Assembly (NCBI RefSeq): GCF_012489685.1
Contig: NC_080041.1
Span: 104,749,760-104,813,759, forward strand
DNA length: 64,000 nt
Origin: Lotus japonicus
Taxonomy: Eukaryota; Streptophyta; Magnoliopsida; Fabales; Fabaceae
Reading direction: 5' to 3'
Each line of letters starts with the position of its first letter. Position 1 is the first letter of the stretch. Below are positions 57,488-64,000 of this stretch, piece after piece. Under the pieces are notes generated by a model that did not search any database, had not been told where the DNA came from, and saw only the letters and a program-made list of their open reading frames with translations. Made by a program: the position numbers and the translations under genes.

Positions 57488-58265
57488 CATGAAAATAAGA
57501 TTTAATTTCTCTCTCCTAAACCATTAATTATTATTATTTTTCAGAAACTACTAAGAGCTTAAAATATAATCATATTTCTATATTTTTTTATTTTTTTAGA
57601 AGTATACAGATCACACATAAAAATATACGTAAGTGATTTTTTTTTTGTCAAAAAGTGATAATTTTGTGCATCAGAAAATAAAATAAGTAGTTATTTAACA
57701 AAATAAGCAGAGTTCATAAAAAAAAATACAAAATAGGCAGAGACAAATGAAAAATAAAAAACAATTTCTCCACAAACTGAAGTACTGAACACTGTATTTT
57801 TTATTCTGGTCCAAAATTGATTGCAAAGTGAAATTGGCCATTCTTTGAATGTAGCCCAAATGCCTCACAAATATGGTTGAATATCAGGCATGTATAGTAT
57901 GAAGTTTACGAATGGGTTGGACCAAAAGCCCAAAATAGAAAGCAAGAAAGAATAAAAAAATGAACACAAGGCTTTAATACATTGACAAAAAAAACGGCTT
58001 TGACATTACAAAACACCACAAATGCTTTCGATTTGTTCATTCACCACAAACTCTAGTACTCTACTATCCATTTGAGGCATTTGATTGGATATTATTAGCA
58101 GTGTTTGATGGACTATGGTAAGAAACTCAGAATGATCTAAATGGAATAATAATACCAAAAACATGTTATATCCTTCTAGATTGAAAGTATAACAACATTG
58201 AACAGTGAGTTTGTATATAAAACTAGAAAGTAATGCTATAAGCTTGTTTTAGATATATGCAACTA
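57488..58265. other. Intergenic, nothing recognised
   Basis: AT-rich sequence without supported genes. Confidence 0.45.
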
Positions 58266-59125
58266 TTTTTTTTCAAGAGTACTTCATTCATTAAGAAGAA
58301 CCGGACACAAATGTCAATACATCTAGATGAACAGAGAGGAGAGTCCTTAAATGATTTCCTCAATCCAAACAATACTGTTCAAACAAAAAGAAAGCTCAAT
58401 TAAATAATCAACAACACAATTACTGGTATGACGCACAAATGAAAACTCAAAAACATCAAAATAAAAAATTAAATCACTACAATCACGAACAATAGAAGTA
58501 AAAAAGAACTACCCTTAAAGGGTGTTTCCATGCCTCAAACAATTGAAGACAATCAGTTTAAAGTCCACCCTCATGAAAACAAAGATCAGGTGCCATAGAA
58601 ACAACTCACCTAAAACTAAGAGCCTCCGTGATAACTGAAGACAAAATCTCCATCGGTGTTGACATCGCAACCGCCAACACTTCCCCATGATCGTCCCCAG
58701 CAGCGAAACATAAACCTGCCAAGCTCAAAGGTGAGACAAATGCACCAAAGTTAAGCTTAACAACCTCCCCAACTGGTCATTGGAAGAATAGTTCGGGGTT
58801 TTCATACAGGTTGTGACGCAACCAATGAGGGACAAAGCCACTGGCACGACACAAAATATGCTCCAAAGAAAACTCGGCTATGTGAAATGCAAGTTGTTCT
58901 TTGCCTCCCAAGTATAGTGTAAAATAGAAAGCAAGAACCAATACCAGATGAATTAGCACACACAAAGAAGCAAGCCATGAACTCATGCATGAGACATTCA
59001 CGATTAAGACGAAGACCAATGAGAGAAGCGAACCACACCCCTTTGATTGCCTGACATAACAAAAAAACTTGGTGAACTGACTCCTGAGTTGTGAGGCATA
59101 AAGGATACAAAAGACTCAAAGAATA
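58266..59125 (-). pseudogene. 5'-truncated LINE fragment, RT zinc-binding and RNase H regions
   Basis: Minus-strand pieces read CLTTQESVHQVFLLCQAIKG then VWFASLIGLRLNRECLMHEF, the C-x-x-x-x-E-S-x-x-H-x-F-x-x-C zinc-binding pattern after the reverse transcriptase of plant LINEs. Then comes FSLEHILCRASGFVP and an RNase H start (VKLNFGAFVSPL, EILSSVITEALSFR). Multiple frameshifts and stops make it inactive. A T-run at 58267-58274 is the complement of the poly(A) tail. Confidence 0.8.
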
Positions 59126-60507
59126 GAGTTGTCTTGGAGTATAAGGCCTACTTATATTTTATTTTCATAAGGTAGGTTTTTTTGGGGGGTTTTCGTATAG
59201 CATCTTCAACCCAATAGGTGAGAAACTAATCTCTCAAGATACCATCAGGAACCGAAGTGGGAAACTCTCCCTACCGTATTTTTCATACACATGAGTTAAG
59301 GGATCAAACCTAGGACCACATGGTTAAGCGGCCCGAGCCCCTTCCACTCCTACCAACACATTTATGGTATTTGAAGTAGTTTATAGCTAAGTCGTAGCTT
59401 ATAATGTTCGTTTCCCTATTTTTTTAAAAACAAATCAGTTATTTTCCCAGTTTTATACCCAATTTTAATAAATATCTCATTTATCACTTCTTAATTAATC
59501 AATTAAATCATTCTTTGCCAAATGCTAAATGAATTGTAATTTAAAAAATTCCAAATATTTAATTTACTTCCATCATAGTTTTTACTATTTTTGGTGTTAT
59601 TTTTTTGAAAATATTAAATTACTTAATTTGTTATACAATTATTTTAACTTTTTAATACAAAAATGATTTTCTAACAAAAACAGAAAGAACTCAAAATTAG
59701 CTAAAAATATACAACCATAATTACAAAATCATACTTTTGTCCATAAAATTTGAATTGAGTTCATTTAAAACATTACATAAACGTGTCCTTCCATGTTATT
59801 TTAGATTCATCAACCAGTTCAACAGTTGAATTTTACCAAATGTCCAAATATTTATAAGCATGTCCATTTAGAGCAGCATTTTCCAACAATCTTTATGTTT
59901 TAAGAGAGAAAAACTTGTTGCTTTATGCAGGGACACACTAGTTTGTACAAGGGTTCACAAATTGGAAAGTAGTAGTAGATCATAAGACAAAATGGTGTAA
60001 AATAAATTCAGATAAGTCATAAGTGAAATAACATTCACAATTTTTTGTGGAGCTTTAGGAGGAAAACAAAGAGAAGTTGTGATCATTGTTCATATAAGCA
60101 CAGGATGTTACACTGCAAAACCAATACAGGCTAGGCCACATTGATTTAAGATTACAAAAATTTGCACTACAAACTAACACTCAACGAATCAGATTCTGTA
60201 CATTTGGTAGTAAACATCATCAAAAACCATTTTCATCCTTGAGACACCTCTATCATACAACATATAGTGTGTGTTTGGTTTACAATTCACAGACAACTTC
60301 GACTAAAAATTCCAGTAGAGCAAATGTAAAATGAACCCTTTGCTTCCGTTGGCATGAACGTGCTTTCAAGTTGATGTCAATTCAAATCCAAACACACCCT
60401 ATAATCTTAAAGGGGTTTGGAAATAGACTCAACTATCATATGCTCTTCAATTTCATGTGCTTTCTTTAGAAAACTTTGAAACAAAACCAAAAAAATGACT
60501 AGACAGT
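59126..60507. other. Intergenic with MITE remnants and the NIK 3' untranslated region
   Basis: About 59350-59890 resembles a decayed hAT-like MITE (TTTATAGCTAAG... to CAACAGTTGAATTTTACCAAA), like that at 7500-9225. At 60267-60399, GTGTGTTTGGTTTAC and AATCCAAACACACCCT are inverted ends of a short MITE. The rest up to 60507 is presumably the NIK 3' UTR. Confidence 0.4.
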
Positions 60508-63500
60508 TCATCTGGGTCCCGAGAGCTCCATGGCTTGGACTAACAAAAGCGAGTCATCAGTGAGATCAGAGTACCTATCTGATGAAGAGGACTCATGGGG
60601 TCTGCACTTGCTAGTGTCAGCTCTCTGAGAAGCTTCCCATCTCTCCGCTAAACCATCACCTTCGAGCATGCGAACCACTTCAGACATTTTTGGCCTGTGG
60701 CCTGGGAGGTATTGAGTGCACAAGAGAGCCACTTGAACCATTTCCTCAAGCTCAATCTGGTCATAGTTGCTCTTGAGATCCTTGTCTACCAGCAACTCAA
60801 GCTTCTTTTCTAGATGAATTTTCTTTACCTGAATGTCAACAGTAAAAGGTCTAACTATTTGATTTGAGATAAGGGCTGTTATAATCCAAAGCTTAAGCCG
60901 TTGAGTAAATGAAGCATGAATGACTTAATATTATATTCTAACGCGCCCTCTCACGTAAGAGCACATTAGGCTTGAAGCATGAATAATGAACAAGTTCACC
61001 TACATTGTGCTAAAATTCAACTTTTTATTATAATAAGTGAGAGCTTGTGAGATTAGCTCACAACTCAGACTTTTTTTGATGGCCCAACCTGCCAAACCAC
61101 TTCAGAACAAGGCGTGTTGTAATATTAAACGCATATTTTGGTGGCGGCTCAATCCGTTCCACCCCCTTATAGGAAGGTTGGTGGCGTGTTAACCTGTTTT
61201 GACACCCCCCCTAAGAGGCTCCGATACCATATGATGGACCGACTATCTCAAAAGCTTAAGTTGTTGGTAAAGAACACGTGAATGATATATTATATTTCTA
61301 ACTGGAAAGGAATTCTAATGAATAAAGGGAAACAAGCTTACCCAATCAAGCATGGCTCCTTTCTGGTTAGCTGCTTTTCCAAATTCCAGAGCTCTTTGGC
61401 CTGTGATTAACTCAAGAAGGAGAATGCCAAATCCAAAGACATCGGTCTTCTCAGAGGATTGACCAGTGGATAAATACTCTGGGGCAATATGACCCACAGT
61501 GCCCCTCACTGCAGTTGTGACATGAGAGTCTTGGTGATCCAAAAGCTTTGCTAGCCCAAAATCTCCAACTACAGCTTCACAATAGTCATCAAGCAAAATA
61601 TTAGCAGCTTTGACATCCCTGTGGATTATCTTTGGATCACACTGCTCATGAAGGTAGAGTAGCCCCCTTGCAGCTCCTAAAGCAATATGTTTCCTTGTGC
61701 CCCAATCCAAGACTGGCTTACCTGAAAACAAAACCAAATTGGCATCAGAATCAACCCCAAAACTAGGTACTTTGATAGCATGTTTCTGTTCACGTTCAGA
61801 TCTTCCAGAATCAATTGTTTTATCACAAAAGCTACTAGGAGTAGCTTCTCTCAGACTCAATTCTTTTTCCTTACTGTGTATCCAAACATGCACTGAATTT
61901 GAGTTGGAAAGGTTACAACTGAGCTTACCCTTCAGACGCAAAGCAACACTGCCATTAGACATGTAGGGGTAAACTAGAAGCCTTTCTGTTGGTGTCATGC
62001 AAAATCCATACAGTTTGAGGAGGTTTCTGTGCACTGCCAGGCTGATCATTTCAACTTCAGTCTGAAACTGAATCTCTCCTCCAATGGCATTGCCATCTTT
62101 AAGCCTCTTGACAGCTACAAGAGTTCCATCTGAGAGAACTCCTTTGTACACATTTCCAAAACCACCTTTTCCCAGTATATTCTTGTTGCTGAAGTTGTGA
62201 GTAGCAATCTGGAGTTCTCTGAATGGGAACCTCTTCAAGTTTCCAAGGTAGACTTCTTCATGATGCCGGTCTGAAACATTTAATAATGTCATAAATTAGA
62301 TCAATATATAGCTAGCATGTTTGAATTAACGTTTAAATATTGCAGAATCAATTCTTCTCCCACAAAAGCTACTAGGAGTAGCTTCTCCCAGAATCAATTC
62401 TCCTTCCAACGTGAAAATCTACCATATATCCAAACATGTACTATAATTGAAAATGTTAACCTGTATTGCACATTAACATTCTTGTATATACATTTAACCT
62501 CCACTTAAAGGTTCCAAATTGCATGTAAAGTACCTTTAACATCAAAGAATGCTTGTTGGTTATGCTTGTGCCTCCACCAAAGAAAAGCTCCAAAACCAAG
62601 AAGTATAAGGCAGAGGCATCCCAGACTCAAGCCAAAGGCAATGGCCATCTTATGAGTTTTCGGTTTGCCTGATGGCAAAGCATCTAGGAAAGCAAAGATA
62701 TTACAGTCAGAATTAAAACAATGACTATGCAGAATATATCATAGTACAGTACATTGGAAGGGAACACAAGGCATGAACAATCAAATTCAAAAAGTAAAAA
62801 CTAAATGGCTTTTCTCATAATCAATTCTGAAATTTAGAAGCTATTTACAGAAACTTCTCTCCAGAACTGGTTCTGATTTTAGAATTTCCAAACATGCACT
62901 AAAAAGATCATACCTTCAGTATTGTTTAAATTCATGGACATGGGCATCAGTGTGATCCCATGGCAATTTGGTTCTTTTCCAGTAGCACAAACAAGGGGGT
63001 TGCCAAGAATGCTGAAACAAGAGGAAAGGAATGAAATTAGTCTTTCACTTAGTACCTCCTAGAAGGAAATGCACAATCATAAGAGAGACAGAGAGAGTAT
63101 TACCTGAATGATTTGGCCAAAATTCTGGGTACTGGGCCACTAAGATTGTTGTAGGACAAATCTCTGAATTGTTAATCACAAAACAAGAAAACATCTTTAG
63201 GAACACAAAAAAATAAGAACAGAATGCATAAGACACAAAAGAAGAGGATCATGTATATTACAGAAAAGAAAGCTGAGTCATGTTAGCCAGTGATTCTGGG
63301 CATTCACCAACAAGACTGTTATTATTGAGCCTCCTGAAACAAAACAATTTTAATAAACCTTTAGCTTTAGAGTTTAGACATTCACACTGAAAATAGCTTC
63401 TACTTGTATAATGTAACATCCTTACAGGTATTGGAGGCTTCTCAGGTGACCCAGTGAGGGAGGAACTTCCCCACTGAAGGAATTATTAGAGAGATCAAGT

Positions 63501-64000
63501 GTTTGAAGCTTGGGAAGTTTTCCTAGCGCTGAAGGGATTGGTCCACTTATGTTGTTATTCTGTAGCAACCTGAAAGTGGTCAAAACACTCATCTTAGTGC
63601 ATGTTTGGAAATTCTTCTGTAATTGATTTTGAAGCCAAAATCAATTCTCTGGCGAAGAAGCTTCTGTGAGTAGCTTCAGAGTGCCAGAATTTGATTCCGA
63701 GTGTCAGAAATGATTATGAGAAAAGGTAAGTATATAAGAATCTTCCATCTTGGGTATATTAAACTAAATTTCTGGTTACTTACACAGTCTGAAGATTGGT
63801 TAAGTTGCCTATGGTTGCAGATAGAGTACCAGACAAATTTTGACTGGGAGTGCCCCTGCAAAATTGCAAGACCAGTTCATTTAGCTTTTGCTGAGTGTTC
63901 AAAGTTCAAACAAATATTGCAACTTCAAATAGAAGATTGAAGAAAAATCTTACAGGCTAATGACCAGGTTGTCACTTGAACATGTTACCATGGCCCAGCT
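60508..64000 (-). CDS. NIK: NSP-interacting kinase (NIK)-type LRR receptor kinase, 5' end outside window
   Basis: Ten exons are visible, GT-AG and phase-consistent: >64000-63954, 63855-63784, 63569-63426, 63333-63262, 63163-63104, 63011-62914, 62683-62534, 62270-61929, 61721-61342, 60828-60508. They encode the end of the N-terminal cap ([16 protein letters not shown]), about four to five LRRs ([20 protein letters not shown] is typical), a C-rich juxtamembrane part ([15 protein letters not shown]) and a transmembrane helix ([20 protein letters not shown]). The kinase has [49 protein letters not shown] and a tail ending AMELSGPR. All catalytic residues are present. LRR-RLK subfamily II NIKs act at the plasma membrane as BAK1/SERK-like co-receptors; NIK1 signals to suppress translation in antiviral defence. 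Signal peptide and first exon(s) are missing only because of the window edge. Confidence 0.97.
60880..61302 (-). mobile_element. TRIM-like element in the last NIK intron
   Basis: Two direct repeats sharing AAAGCTTAAG, GTTG-GTAAA, CATGAATGA/CGTGAATGA and TATTATATT-CTAAC lie at about 60885-60942 and 61231-61302. GGCTCCGATACCAT (61217-61230) beside the right repeat is the complement of a tRNA-Met-type primer-binding site, so the element runs on the minus strand like the gene. The interior is non-coding. Confidence 0.6.
61722..61928 (-). other. NIK intron of 207 nt: multiple of three, no in-frame stop
   Basis: Donor AAGG/GTAAGC (GT at 61928-61927) and acceptor TTTTCAG/GTAAGCC (AG at 61723-61722) restore LKG-KPVLDW. 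Reading straight through gives 69 extra codons with no stop inside the kinase domain. About half is a GCATGTTTGG-family repeat (61803-61902). Confidence 0.9.
62342..62453. repeat. GCATGTTTGG-family repeat in a NIK intron
   Basis: AGAATCAATTCTTCTCCCAC, then AAAGCTACTAGGAGTAGCTT and ATCCAAACATGTACTA. It is highly similar to 61803-61902, including the AGCTACTAGGAGTAGCT palindrome. Confidence 0.75.
62806..62902. repeat. GCATGTTTGG-family repeat in a NIK intron
   Basis: CTCATAATCAATTCTG, AGAAGCTATT, ACTGGTTCTGATTTTAG and the right end TCCAAACATGCACTAAA. Confidence 0.7.
63594..63722. repeat. GCATGTTTGG-family repeat in a NIK intron, opposite orientation
   Basis: Left end TTAGTGCATGTTTGGAAATT, blocks AATTGATTTTGAAGCCAAAA, GAAGCTTCTGTGAGTAGCTT and AATTTGATTCCGAG. 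Confidence 0.75.

Noticed and set aside
61315..62292. 325-aa continuous kinase frame as a separate gene
   Set aside because: It is NIK exons joined through an intron that lacks stops; splice sites restore the standard kinase sequence.

Overview
The window reads as nuclear DNA of a dicot, most likely a legume close to Lotus; the species is inference from repeat style and gene similarity, not proven by the sequence. It is AT-rich, has GT-AG introns, carries four recognisable host genes, and is otherwise dense with plant transposons. No rRNA, tRNA, CRISPR or bacterial-type features were seen.

Host genes are all on the minus strand. (1) 4730-5086: an intronless GLUTAMINE DUMPER (GDU)-type small membrane protein. 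(2) 24378-27664: a complete eight-coding-exon BRX1 ribosome-biogenesis factor with a Brix domain (320 aa when spliced), preceded by TATA, site II and telo-box-like motifs. (3) 36774-39383: a two-exon CONSTANS-like transcription factor with two B-boxes and a CCT domain (399 aa when spliced). (4) 60508 to beyond 64000: the 3' ten exons of an NSP-interacting-kinase (NIK) type LRR receptor kinase, whose 5' end lies outside the window. These genes show no sign of working together; their spacing is set by transposon insertions.

Mobile DNA, left to right: a miniature LTR element (TRIM) at 354-690; a hAT-like element at 956-2023; a Tourist-type MITE at 2325-2789; a MULE with 190-bp inverted repeats and a perfect 9-bp duplication at 3074-4389; a TRIM remnant and a MULE-type foldback MITE at 5262-5801; a SINE with a perfect 16-bp duplication at 6882-7100; a LINE fragment inside a hAT-like MITE at about 7500-9225; a Harbinger MITE at 9464-9875; a Helitron with helicase debris at 11083-14806; more MITEs at 15819-16639; a young non-autonomous LTR retrotransposon at 17091-20434; LINE and hAT-like remnants to 22625.

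Between BRX1 and the CONSTANS-like gene lies a four-copy diverged tandem array (about 31950-35800) in which a short reading frame starting MAKSARE recurs. Downstream of the CONSTANS-like gene there is a MULE split by a 2.8-kb solo LTR (40873-45392). A structurally complete PIF/Harbinger (Pong-type) element follows at 47052-51955. It has 13-bp inverted repeats, a TTA duplication, a DDE transposase and a Myb/SANT partner gene. Each of the two genes is cut short by one in-frame stop near its C-terminus, and a 9-copy array of a 16-bp CAACGG-containing unit sits between them. This element is the most notable system in the window.

A short dispersed repeat with ends resembling TAGTGCATGTTTGG occurs at least nine times, four of them inside introns of the NIK gene. 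One of those introns is a multiple of three long and has no in-frame stop.
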